A stretch of DNA of 64,000 nucleotides from positions 992,001 through 1,056,000 of the forward strand of contig NZ_CP083646.1 in NCBI RefSeq assembly GCF_020099275.1, in the 5' to 3' direction. The DNA comes from Corynebacterium falsenii. Its GTDB lineage: Bacteria > Actinomycetota > Actinomycetes > Mycobacteriales > Mycobacteriaceae. The notes below the pieces were generated by a model, which saw only the letters and a program-made list of their open reading frames with translations, did no database searches and was not told the DNA's origin. Position 1 is the stretch's first letter; each line of letters starts with the position of its first letter. Below, one piece after another: positions 37,468 to 45,447 of the stretch. A program made the translations under genes and the position numbers.

Positions 37468-38345
37468 GATTCGACGACCTCCTGGAACAGCTCCGACAGG
37501 TGGGGGACACGGCGGGAGAACGAGTGGACCGGGCCAGCCGCCAAAGCAGCCTGCAAGATGGCCTGATCCTGGTCCGTGGACTGCGCTTCCACGATGACCG
37601 ACTCCGGGGTCTCCTCCACGACGGTGATGCCATCGGGGTACCAACCGCGCGCCGGGGTCTTCACCTCGTAGCGCAGAGGTCCGCGGCTGCGAAGCTCGTC
37701 GACGGTACCCTCGGCCTTCATCACGCCACCGGCGATGATGCCCACGCGATCACACAACCGCTGGACCAAGTCCAGCTGGTGCGAGCTGAACACCACGGGA
37801 ATGCCCTGCTGGGCGCGCTCGACGAGGAGCGTGCTCATAACGTTGACGGCCACGGGGTCCAAGCCGGAAAAGGGCTCATCCAGGATGAGCAGCTGGGGAT
37901 CGTGGACGAGCGAGGCGGCCAGCTGGACGCGCTGCTGGTTACCCAAGGAGAGCTCATCGAGCTTGTCGTTCGCGCGCTCGGCGAGGCCGAGCTGTTCCAG
38001 GAGGTCCGTGGTGTTGCGCTGGGCGCGGTCGGCATCGAGGCCGTGCAGCTTGGCGAAGAAATGCAGCTGATCGGCGATCTTCTCCTTGGCGTACAGGCCG
38101 CGTTCCTCCGGCATGTAGCCAATGCGGCGGCGGAGATCGTCGTTGATGGGCTCGTCGCCGACGCGGACCTCGCCGGAATCGCTGGCGAGCACACCCAGGG
38201 CAATGCGCATGGTCGTGGATTTGCCAGCGCCGTTGGATCCAACGAACCCGTAGATCTCGCCGGGGGCAACCTGAAAGGTCATGTCGTGGAGGACTTGGTG
38301 GTCTCCGTAGCTCTTATTTAGGTGGTCTATGTATAAGGGCTGCAT
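37464..38345 (-). CDS. ABC transporter ATPase (NatA-like)
   Basis: 293 aa. ATG 38345 has GAGGAG about 4 nt upstream. Walker A GSNGAGKST (36-44), YMPEERGLYAKEKI with the NatA-type Q-loop, signature LSLGNQQR in place of LSGGQ, Walker B LLILDEPFSGLDP, and switch His in SSHQLDLV. The C-terminal ~80 residues form the accessory domain of the exporter. It drives the permease encoded next. Confidence 0.93.
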   Translation of the reverse strand: MQPLYIDHLNKSYGDHQVLHDMTFQVAPGEIYGFVGSNGAGKSTTMRIALGVLASDSGEVRVGDEPINDDLRRRIGYMPEERGLYAKEKIADQLHFFAKLHGLDADRAQRNTTDLLEQLGLAERANDKLDELSLGNQQRVQLAASLVHDPQLLILDEPFSGLDPVAVNVMSTLLVERAQQGIPVVFSSHQLDLVQRLCDRVGIIAGGVMKAEGTVDELRSRGPLRYEVKTPARGWYPDGITVVEETPESVIVEAQSTDQDQAILQAALAAGPVHSFSRRVPHLSELFQEVVES

Positions 38346-38526
38346 TGAACTCCTCGTGAGGGGGCGGATACTGGTTAGTACAAGTTGGTATGACTTCGGA
38401 AAGGGAAATAAATCCGATAGCACAGACCGTACCGCACGGGTGGAGCACATGAGAGGCTACCCATAGGTTTGGGGTTGGGTGATAGGTCGGGCGCAGAGAT
38501 GGTGGCAGAAGAGTACAAAGGAGCCT

Positions 38527-39366
38527 ATGGAATCTCTCAAACTTAACGACGGCCACACCATCCCCCAGCTCGGCCTGGGCGTGTGGCAACTCAACGACCA
38601 AGACACCTACACCTCCGTCCGTGCCGCCATCGAAGCCGGCTACCGGCACATCGATACGGCCGCCATCTACGGCAATGAGGAGCCAGTGGGCAAGGCTGTG
38701 GCCGACGCCATCTCGAATGGCGAGGTCACGCGCGAGGATCTGTTCATCACCACCAAGCTGTGGAACGCCGACCAGCAGCGCGGCAAGGAAGCCTTCGAGG
38801 AATCCCTGAGCAAGCTCGGCATGGACTACGTGGATCTCTACCTGCTGCACTGGCCGTGCCCGGCTGCCGGGACATTCGTGCAGGCCTACGAGTCCATGGC
38901 TGCGATCAACGAATCCGGCGCGGCGAAGTCGATCGGCGTGTGCAACTTCTACCCGGAGGCCCTCGATGAGCTCGACAAGGCCGGTTTCACCCCAGCCGTG
39001 AACCAGATCGAGATTCACCCCGGTTTTAGTCAGCGCGACCAACGCGAGGACAATGCCCGCCGCGGCATCGTCACCGAGTCCTGGTCCCCGCTGGGGCAGG
39101 GGAAGAACCTCACCGACCCCACCATCGGCGCCATCGCTTCCAACCACGGCGTGAGCGTGGCTCAGGCCATTATCCGGTGGCACATCCAGCGCGGCGAGGT
39201 TGTGATTCCGCGGTCTTCCAAGGTGGAGCGCGTCCGTGAGAACTTCGACGTGTTCGGTTTCGAGCTCAGCGAGGATGAGGTCAAGGAGATCGAGCAGCTT
39301 GACCGCACCGACGGCCGCGTTGGTCCCGATCCGCGTGAGTTCAACACGGGCACGTCTGCCGAATAA
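38527..39366 (+). CDS. Aldo/keto reductase
   Basis: 279 aa from ATG 38527, with AAAGGAG at 4 nt. The catalytic tetrad is visible: Asp43 and Tyr48 (HIDTAAIYGNE), Lys77 (ITTKLW), His108 (LYLLHWP). IPRSSKVERVRENFDVF near residue 225 is the NADPH-binding segment. It is the DkgA/2,5-diketo-gluconate reductase type and reduces aldehydes and ketones. Divergent from the ABC operon. A single-domain TIM barrel of normal length. Confidence 0.93.
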   Translation: MESLKLNDGHTIPQLGLGVWQLNDQDTYTSVRAAIEAGYRHIDTAAIYGNEEPVGKAVADAISNGEVTREDLFITTKLWNADQQRGKEAFEESLSKLGMDYVDLYLLHWPCPAAGTFVQAYESMAAINESGAAKSIGVCNFYPEALDELDKAGFTPAVNQIEIHPGFSQRDQREDNARRGIVTESWSPLGQGKNLTDPTIGAIASNHGVSVAQAIIRWHIQRGEVVIPRSSKVERVRENFDVFGFELSEDEVKEIEQLDRTDGRVGPDPREFNTGTSAE

Positions 39367-39404
39367 CGCTGGATAGTGCCGAGTGACTCGGTATCGTTGA
39401 ACCC

Positions 39405-39707
39405 ATGTTGTTCGCATTTTCCGTCTCCCCCTCCGGCGGGGATAACCCAGATGCCTCGGTGCACGACGCCGTGGCCGCAGCCGTGAAGATCGTCCGCGAG
39501 TCCGGCCTGCCCAACCGCACGGACTCCATGTTCACCACCATCGAAGGCGAATGGGATGACTGTATGGACGTGATCAAGCGCGCCACCGAAGCTGTGGGGG
39601 AGTACGGCACTCGGGTGTGGCTGGTCCTCAAGGCCGATATTCGCCCGGGTTATACGGGGGAGATGGAAGGAAAGCTCGAGCGCCTCGAGCGGGCTCTCGA
39701 TTCTTAG
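39405..39707 (+). CDS. Thiamine-binding protein, MTH1187/YkoF-like (DUF77)
   Basis: 100 aa from ATG 39405. AFSVSPSGGDNPDASVHDAVAAAV, SMFTTIEGEWDDCMDVIKRA and RVWLVLKADIRPG are the conserved strands of the ferredoxin-like MTH1187 family, which binds thiamine or its pyrimidine. A role in thiamine homeostasis is likely, but no thi gene lies nearby. It follows the aldo/keto reductase after 38 bp. Confidence 0.85.
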   Translation: MLFAFSVSPSGGDNPDASVHDAVAAAVKIVRESGLPNRTDSMFTTIEGEWDDCMDVIKRATEAVGEYGTRVWLVLKADIRPGYTGEMEGKLERLERALDS

Positions 39708-39791
39708 GGGATCATAGGGCGATTAGCAATCGGGGGCGCGGGGATTTAGAAAAAGGGTTGTGACCAGCGACGGAACACCCCTATATCAAAG

Positions 39792-39823
39792 TAGTTGACA
39801 CGTCAACTAAATGGATGCATACT
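39792..39823 (+). promoter_or_regulatory. Promoter and palindromic operator of the flavin monooxygenase operon
   Basis: TTGACA (39795-39800), 17 bp, then CATACT (39818-39823), with ATG 39830 seven bases past the -10, as for a leaderless transcript. The -35 is embedded in an 8-bp dyad TAGTTGAC-AC-GTCAACTA (39792-39809), a size and symmetry typical of MarR-type or related repressor sites. Confidence 0.65.
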
Positions 39824-39829
39824 GAAGCC

Positions 39830-40996
39830 ATGCAATTCGGACTTATGACAGTCGGAGACCACACCCCCGATCCCACAACGGGGAAGCTGGTCACAGAACA
39901 CCAACGTATTAAGAACACCGTCGAGATCGCGAAGAAGGCCGAGGAAGTGGGCCTCGATGTCTTCGCCACGGGCCAACACCACAATCCGCCATTCGTGGCA
40001 CCGGGCAACCCACCGGTTCTTTTAGCCAACATTGCGGCGCAAACGAGCTCGCTGATTCTCAGCACGTCGACCACGCTCATAACCACCATGGATCCCGTGC
40101 GCCTGGCCGAGGATTACGCTTACGCCCAGCACCTCGCCGACGGCCGGCTCGACCTCATGATGGGCCGCGGCAACACCGGCGCCGTTTACCCCTGGTTCGG
40201 CGCCGACATCCGCAAGGGCATCCCCATGGCGATCGAAAATTACCATCTGCTCCGCCGCCTATGGCGCGAGAAGAACGTCACGTGGAAGGGCGAATTCCGT
40301 ACCCCACTGCAATCGTTCACCTCAACCCCGCGCCCCCTCGACGACACCCCGCCCTTCGTCTGGCACGGCTCCATCCGTTCCACCGAGATCGCCGAACAAG
40401 CAGCCTTCTACGGAGACGGGTTCTTTCACAACAACATCTTCTGGAACATCGAACACACCCAGCAGATGGTTAACCTCTACCGCCAGCGCTTCGAACACTA
40501 TGGGCACGGCAGGGCAGACCAAGCCATCGTGGGACTGGGCGGCCAGGTATTCATGACCGATAGTGAAAAGGAAGCAAAGGACTTCTTCCGCCCCTACTTC
40601 AACAACGCACCCGTCTATGGCCACGGCCCCAGCCTCGAGGACTTCGAGAAAATGACACCCCTGACGGTAGGCACGCCGGAACAGGTCATCGAGCGCTACC
40701 TCAGCTACGCCGACGCAGTGGGCGACTACCAGCGCCAGCTCTTCCTCGTCGACCACGCCGGCCTGCCGCAGGATGTCGTTCTGGAGCAGATCGAGATCCT
40801 CGGCACCAAGGTTGTGCCCGAGCTCCGCAAGGAACTGGAAGCACGCCGCCCCAGCCACGTGCCCTCCGACCCGCCTACCCACGCCAGCCTGGTAGCGCAG
40901 GGTCCGGACTCGCCCCACCGCCTCGTTCAACCCGCCACCGCCCAACCCGTCAACGTCAATCCCGCCACCGCCCAACCCGCAGGAGACAGGTCATGA
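39830..40996 (+). CDS. LLM-class flavin-dependent monooxygenase, CE1758 family
   Basis: 388 aa from ATG 39830; the promoter spacing favours a leaderless start here. MQFGLMTVGDHTPDPTTG and EVGLDVFATGQHHNPPFVAPG are luciferase-like TIM-barrel features, and RLDLMMGRGNTGAVYPWFG is typical of the CE1758 group, which is always paired with a CE1759-type FMN reductase. The C-terminus has a 30-bp duplicated segment (40931-40949 and 40961-40979) giving PATAQP repeats. Substrate unknown. The stop overlaps the reductase start (ATGA). Confidence 0.88.
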   Translation: MQFGLMTVGDHTPDPTTGKLVTEHQRIKNTVEIAKKAEEVGLDVFATGQHHNPPFVAPGNPPVLLANIAAQTSSLILSTSTTLITTMDPVRLAEDYAYAQHLADGRLDLMMGRGNTGAVYPWFGADIRKGIPMAIENYHLLRRLWREKNVTWKGEFRTPLQSFTSTPRPLDDTPPFVWHGSIRSTEIAEQAAFYGDGFFHNNIFWNIEHTQQMVNLYRQRFEHYGHGRADQAIVGLGGQVFMTDSEKEAKDFFRPYFNNAPVYGHGPSLEDFEKMTPLTVGTPEQVIERYLSYADAVGDYQRQLFLVDHAGLPQDVVLEQIEILGTKVVPELRKELEARRPSHVPSDPPTHASLVAQGPDSPHRLVQPATAQPVNVNPATAQPAGDRS

Positions 40997-41670
40997 AAAA
41001 ACTCATCGTTCTCAACGCGGGGCTATCCACCCCGTCCACCACACGGATGCTCGCTGAGGAGATCACTGGTGCCGTCGAGGCCCAGGTGTCCAAGCGCGGC
41101 GACGGTCTCGAGACCACGTACCTGGATCTCCGGGACTACGCCACCGATCTCGCCGCGATGATGACCACCGGGATCCCCAGCCCAGCACTCAAGGATGCTC
41201 ACGATAGGATCTCCGCCGCCGACGGGCTCGTGGCGGCAACCCCAGTCTTCACCGCTAGTTATTCGGGACTGTTCAAGATGTTCATGGACACCCTGGACAC
41301 CGATTCGCTCAACGGTATGCCCGTCCTTATTGCCGCTACCGCGGGCACGCCCCGGCACGCCTTGGTCCTCGACTTCGCTCTGCGCCCGCTGTTTACGTAT
41401 CTCCGGGCTACGGTCATGCCGACCGGGATCTTCGCCGCCACTCAAGACTTCGGAGCCCAGACTGACTTGACGCGCCGGATCAACCGGGCGGCGTCGGAAC
41501 TCGCCGGATACCTTGTTCAGGAATCCGGTGCGGTGGAGGGTTTCGGCCCAGACCTCGGAGACAGCGCTCACAGTGCCCACAGCGCCCACACCACCCGCAC
41601 CTCCGGCACAACCGTAGACGCGAACGTCACCGACTTCAGCGTGCTCCTCCAAGGCCACGACGGCTCCTAA
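40993..41670 (+). CDS. NADPH-dependent FMN reductase, CE1759 family
   Basis: 225 aa. Flavodoxin-like: KLIVLNAGLSTPSTTRMLAEE at the N-terminus (FMN phosphate loop), then AATPVFTASYSGLFKMFMDTLD. It supplies reduced FMN to the monooxygenase, with which it overlaps by 4 bp. The C-terminal ~35 residues are low-complexity, with HSAHSAHTT repeats. The two form a two-component oxygenase. Confidence 0.9.
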   Translation: MKKLIVLNAGLSTPSTTRMLAEEITGAVEAQVSKRGDGLETTYLDLRDYATDLAAMMTTGIPSPALKDAHDRISAADGLVAATPVFTASYSGLFKMFMDTLDTDSLNGMPVLIAATAGTPRHALVLDFALRPLFTYLRATVMPTGIFAATQDFGAQTDLTRRINRAASELAGYLVQESGAVEGFGPDLGDSAHSAHSAHTTRTSGTTVDANVTDFSVLLQGHDGS

Positions 41671-41731
41671 AGTCCCGTGATTACCGCCATAACCCCCGCG
41701 CACGCACACCGAATCGGGTAGCTTTCCCTAT

Positions 41732-42460
41732 ATGGGAGTAGACGTTTTCCGAGAAGGTTCCGTGGGGGTCGTGGTGCTGAACCACCCGGAAAAGCGCAAT
41801 GCTATCCGCGCGGAGGTCGCCACGGCCGTCACCCGCGGAATCCACAGTCTGCTGGATCAACAGGTGCGCGCCATTCTCATCCGCGGCGAGGGCCCAGCCT
41901 TCTGCGCCGGCGCGGACCTGTCCGGTGGCGTGTACGGCGACGACTTCTGGCCCGCCATGCGCGACATGCTCCACGCGATCCTGGACGCCCCCGTGCCGGT
42001 CATCGCGGACGTCCAAGGCCCGGCCGTCGGCGCCGGTTGTCAGATTCTTCTGGCGTGTGAACTGCGCGTCTTCGGCCCAGATGCCCTCGTGTGGGTTCCG
42101 TTGGCCCAGCACGGTTTCGCCCTCGATTTCTGGACCCACGAGCGCGCCCGCGAACTCATGGGCGGCGCCATGGCGCGCAACGTCTTCCTCGCCGGCGTCA
42201 AGGTGGACGCTCAGCAGGCCGCCGCGATCGGGTTCGCCACTCTTATCGGCGACGCCACAACGGCCCTCGACTTCGCCACCACCGTGGCAGCCCAGGCTCC
42301 GCTGTCCATGGAACATTCGAAGAGAGTCTTTAACAGCCCGGATTTGTCGCAACAGCCGGAGCTGGAAGCGCAGATCCCCGGCATCTGGGCCAGCGAGGAC
42401 GCCGCCGAGGCCCGCCGCGCCCGCAGCGAGAAGCGCGCCCCGCAGTTCCACGGCCGCTGA
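41732..42460 (+). CDS. Enoyl-CoA hydratase/isomerase family protein, EchA6-like
   Basis: 242 aa. Crotonase fold: oxyanion-hole segments GEGPAFCAGADLSGG (~52-66) and VQGPAVGAGCQILLACELRV (~94-113). GFALDFWT and the C-terminal SEKRAPQFHGR strongly recall M. tuberculosis EchA6 (GLALDNWS, MEKRPPKFQG). EchA6 binds acyl-CoA without hydratase activity and feeds FAS-II there. The usual catalytic Glu pair of hydratases is not evident. Convergent with the methyltransferase gene, 6 bp apart. Confidence 0.85.
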   Translation: MGVDVFREGSVGVVVLNHPEKRNAIRAEVATAVTRGIHSLLDQQVRAILIRGEGPAFCAGADLSGGVYGDDFWPAMRDMLHAILDAPVPVIADVQGPAVGAGCQILLACELRVFGPDALVWVPLAQHGFALDFWTHERARELMGGAMARNVFLAGVKVDAQQAAAIGFATLIGDATTALDFATTVAAQAPLSMEHSKRVFNSPDLSQQPELEAQIPGIWASEDAAEARRARSEKRAPQFHGR

Positions 42461-42466
42461 TTCGCG

Positions 42467-43303
42467 CTACGGCTTTTGTGCCTTCTGTGCTTTTTGCGCC
42501 TTCTGGGCCTTCCGCGCGAGGATTTCCACGTGGGGCATGAGGAACAGCGCGCCGGGAGTGTCCCGCCACTGCGCCCACCCCGTGGTGATCTGGTCAATCG
42601 CCTCCCGCACGGCCGCCCCATCGGGCTGGTCACCGAAGGCGCGCGCGGCGTGGCGTCGATAATGATCTTCCTGCGTACGGGCGATCCAGGAATCCGCGAA
42701 TCGCTGGCGTTCGCTCGGCGTACCGTAGCTCCACATCGACGCCGACACGTCGTAATCCGACCACTCGGCCCGCTCCATCCACGTCGGTAGGTGACGGCCG
42801 GCATTGGGCTGCATGCCCTGCAGGTCGGCGACCACGGTAAACAGTGCGCGCCACCGGGTGATGCCGGGGTTCGGCGGGAACCACGTCATGGCACCGTAAT
42901 CCACCTCGCGGATGGCGAGCAGGCCACCGGGACGCAGCACGCGGGCGCACTCGCGAATCGCGGCGACGGGATCCGGCAGGTGGTGCAGCGTTTGGGACAC
43001 AAACACCACGTCCACGGTGGCATCCGAGACGGGGAGAGCGTAGATGTCCCCACGGAGAAACCGTGGGTCGGAGGGGGAGCTGGGGGCGTCGACCGTACGA
43101 TCAACTCCGACAACCTGGCCGGGCGAGCCGCCAAGCTCCACGATGCGATCAGCGAGGCCGCGGGTGATGGTGCCGGGGCCGCAGCCGACGTCGAGCAGGC
43201 GGGTGTCCTTCGTGAGATGCGGCAACAGGAACGCTGCGGAATCTGCGGCGGTGCGGGTGGCGTGGTTGGCCCGGGCGTGACCGTGGCCGTGGATGTAGGT
43301 CAT
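42467..43303 (-). CDS. SAM-dependent methyltransferase (class I)
   Basis: 278 aa. Motif I LLDVGCGPGTITRGLA, acidic loop VVGVDR, and VVFVSQTLHHLPDPVAAIRE with LRPGGLLAIREVD form the class I fold, UbiE/MenG-like. The C-terminus is an ARKAQKAQKAQKAQKP tail from tandem 9-bp units. The ATG overlaps the glutaminase stop (ATGA), so they are translationally coupled. The substrate cannot be inferred. Confidence 0.88.
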   Translation of the reverse strand: MTYIHGHGHARANHATRTAADSAAFLLPHLTKDTRLLDVGCGPGTITRGLADRIVELGGSPGQVVGVDRTVDAPSSPSDPRFLRGDIYALPVSDATVDVVFVSQTLHHLPDPVAAIRECARVLRPGGLLAIREVDYGAMTWFPPNPGITRWRALFTVVADLQGMQPNAGRHLPTWMERAEWSDYDVSASMWSYGTPSERQRFADSWIARTQEDHYRRHAARAFGDQPDGAAVREAIDQITTGWAQWRDTPGALFLMPHVEILARKAQKAQKAQKAQKP

Positions 43304-44610
43304 GATTCTTCCTTGCGCAGCTCGGAGCGGCTGCGTACCACTTCGATCTTGGTCTTGAGCTTCAGGTGGGGATCAGCGTGGTGGTCGGCGTTGGGTGCGG
43401 GGATTACGTCGTCCGGGTCGATGAGGTAGACCTTTTTCCCGTCCTGGATGAGGCGACGGGCGACCTCGAGGATCATGCGGCGGGCAACCCGGTCGAGAGC
43501 GTGGACGTCGGTGAGGTCAAGGGCGACCTTTGGCTCGTAAATGTCCTGATTGCTGAACTCGCGGACGATCTTTTCCGCACCGGCGAAGCGCAGGCTGCCC
43601 TGGAGGGCGTAGACGCAGACCTCGTCCTCGCCCATGCCCTCGTTGAGCACCGTGGTGTTGCGGATGACCGACTGGACGGTGGGCGGGATTTCCATGAGGT
43701 TGAGCCCCATGTCGCGGGAGATGCGCTCGTAGATGCGTACGCCGCGCACGCTGTTGCCGTGGTTATCCAGCTTCGGGGAGAACGTGGCGAGGCCGACTTG
43801 GCCGGGGAGCGCGCCGAGGAGGCCGCCGGCCACGCCGCTTTTGGCGGGGATGCCGACTTGGGTGACCCAGTCGCCGGCGGAGTTGTACATGCCACAGGTG
43901 GTCATCACGCTCAAGACCTGGCGGACCACGCGGGCGGAGACGATCTGCTTGCCCGTGAGGGGGTTGATGCCCTTGTTGGCGAGGGTGGCGGCCATGATCG
44001 CGAGGTCGCGGGCGGTGACGAGCAGCGAACACTGGCGGGTGTAGCCCTCCACGACGGTAGGTGGGTTCTGCGTGAAGACGTCGTAGTTGCGCAGCATGTG
44101 CGCGATGGCGAGGTTGCGGTGGGCATGGTCGAGCTCGGAGCCGCAGACGCGCTCGTCGATCTGGAGGCGGCGGCCCGCGAAGTCGGAGAGGCCGTTGATG
44201 ATGCGCTGGAGGCGCTGGCCCTCGGTCCAGTCATCGCCGCCGACGAGGGAGTGGGTGGTGATCGCGCCCGCGTTGATCATCGGGTTGAAGGGGCGGCCTA
44301 GGTCATCGAGGGAAAGCTCGTTGAAGCCTTCGCCGGAGGGCTCCACGCTGACCTGCTCGAGGATGGTATCGAAGCCGCGATCTTCCAGGGCGAGGGCGTA
44401 GACGAAGGGCTTGGAGATCGACTGGATGGTGAACTCCACCTCGGTGTCACCGACGGCGTAGACCTTGCCGTCGATGGTGGCGAGGCAGACGGCGAGGTGA
44501 TCCGGGTCGGCGTGGGCTAGCTCGGGGATGTAGCTGGCCTGCTCGCCGGAGTCGTCGGGGCGGTAATCCTCTAGAACGTCGGAGAGGTAGTCGATGATCA
44601 TGGACTTCAT
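43300..44610 (-). CDS. glsA: Glutaminase with C-terminal STAS domain
   Basis: 436 aa. Residues ~20-310 are a beta-lactamase-like glutaminase: Ser64-x-x-Lys67 in QSISKPF, NPMINAGAI, and GVAGGLLGALPGQVGLATFSP. Residues ~320-415 form a STAS domain (SLRFAGAEKIVREFS and VALDLTDVHALDRVARRMI), an arrangement known in actinobacterial glutaminases. Converts glutamine to glutamate and ammonia. It is the first gene of a pair with the methyltransferase. A second in-frame ATG lies 9 bp downstream. Confidence 0.93.
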   Translation of the reverse strand: MKSMIIDYLSDVLEDYRPDDSGEQASYIPELAHADPDHLAVCLATIDGKVYAVGDTEVEFTIQSISKPFVYALALEDRGFDTILEQVSVEPSGEGFNELSLDDLGRPFNPMINAGAITTHSLVGGDDWTEGQRLQRIINGLSDFAGRRLQIDERVCGSELDHAHRNLAIAHMLRNYDVFTQNPPTVVEGYTRQCSLLVTARDLAIMAATLANKGINPLTGKQIVSARVVRQVLSVMTTCGMYNSAGDWVTQVGIPAKSGVAGGLLGALPGQVGLATFSPKLDNHGNSVRGVRIYERISRDMGLNLMEIPPTVQSVIRNTTVLNEGMGEDEVCVYALQGSLRFAGAEKIVREFSNQDIYEPKVALDLTDVHALDRVARRMILEVARRLIQDGKKVYLIDPDDVIPAPNADHHADPHLKLKTKIEVVRSRSELRKEES

Positions 44611-44694
44611 GGGTATTAAGCCTAGTGCGCGGGGTGAGGTGGGGCTGGGCAGGGATGGCGGGATCTAGCTGTGGGGCACGGTGGTGGCATGCGA

Positions 44695-44734
44695 AACGCC
44701 CCCAGGGAACTCGGGGAGAGTCCTTGGGGGCGTT
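44695..44734 (-). terminator. Terminator of the 80-aa repeat protein gene
   Basis: AACGCCCCCA (44695-44704) pairs perfectly with TGGGGGCGTT (44725-44734). On the minus strand the stem runs into TTTCGC. It lies 45 bp past the gene's stop. Confidence 0.7.
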
Positions 44735-44778
44735 GAGGTGCTCTAGCTGCGAGAGGCTAGAGCCGGTGGCTGCTAGCC

Positions 44779-45021
44779 TTACTGACCGGTGCCAACACCG
44801 TTCAGGAAGTTGGAAGAGCCCAGGTTGGCGTCACCGAAGGTGGAGCCCAGGCCGTTGCCGAAGTTGGAGGAGCCCAGGTTGGCATCACCGAAGGTGACGT
44901 TCTCCGGAGCGGTGATGTTCACCGGGGGAAGGGTAACGCTCGGCAGGCCGCCCTGGATCTGCAGGAGCAGGTCCTTGATGGGAGCGCCGACGATTTCCTG
45001 GATCTGGAGGAGGATGTTCAT
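44779..45021 (-). CDS. Small protein with duplicated GDANLGSSNF repeat (80 aa)
   Basis: 80 aa from ATG 45021, preceded by AAGGAACG. Residues 1-27 form an amphipathic helix (NILLQIQEIVGAPIKDLLLQIQ split into two similar LLLQIQ halves). The second half is a tandem 18-residue repeat, FGDANLGSSNF followed by GNGLGST or LNGVGTGQ, with the codons also duplicated (44789-44896). There is no Sec signal. Small, signal-less amphipathic proteins are typical of corynebacterial mycomembrane porins (PorA/PorH type), and the Asn/Gly repeats recall mycobacterial NxGxxN proteins. This is inference only. Its upstream control module equals that of rpf. Confidence 0.75.
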   Translation of the reverse strand: MNILLQIQEIVGAPIKDLLLQIQGGLPSVTLPPVNITAPENVTFGDANLGSSNFGNGLGSTFGDANLGSSNFLNGVGTGQ

Positions 45022-45220
45022 GAATTCCGTTCCTTGAGTAGAGCTTTTGGGATTGAACGTGGGGGGTGTCAACGGCGAGTGAGCGGTGTTTTTGTTGACG
45101 TGCTGAATGCTATTCGGGGTTCTCTCAGGGCGCAATGGGCAATCCTCCGATCGCAATCCAAGCGAGTTACCAGGAGATGTACAGCAAGTTAACGCGCCCC
45201 CGCTATCTGCACTTTCGCGC

Positions 45221-45251
45221 GTAACGAAAACGTTACGTGACCTACGTCACA
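45221..45251 (-). promoter_or_regulatory. Composite MtrA-like and GlxR site upstream of the 80-aa protein gene
   Basis: GTAAC-N6-GTTAC (45221-45236) shares its last base with CGTGACCTACGTCACA (45236-45251), a GlxR palindrome matching 9 of 10 defined bases. The same layout and orientation occur upstream of rpf (21994-22024). The element is 200 bp before the start codon. Confidence 0.65.
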
Positions 45252-45298
45252 TACCCCCATTTGGTGTAGAAATGGATTCGCCGTTATCCATAAAAAAG

Positions 45299-45371
45299 TG
45301 CCCCAGAGAGGAATCGAACCTCCGACACCGGCTTTAGGAGAGCCGTGCTCTATCCACTGAGCTACTAGGGC
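45299..45371 (-). tRNA. tRNA-Arg (anticodon CCT)
   Basis: 73 nt. The acceptor GCCCTAG pairs with CTGGGGC, the D-arm is GCTCAGTGGATAGAGC, the anticodon stem CGGCT/AGCCG encloses loop CTCCTAA (anticodon CCT, reads AGG), and the T-arm is GGAGGTTCGATTCCTCT. CCA is not encoded. The transcript would end in the TTTTTT run at 45292-45297. Confidence 0.97.
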
Positions 45372-45447
45372 TTCGCACGCTGCGGCTCGCTGGGTAGCCA
45401 GCATGTGCAACGTCAATACTCTAGCACCTGTGCTGGCCAGCCTAAAT

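Noticed and set aside
45299..45371. Integration of a mobile element at the tRNA-Arg gene
   Set aside because: No integrase, flanking direct repeat or compositional break was found on either side.
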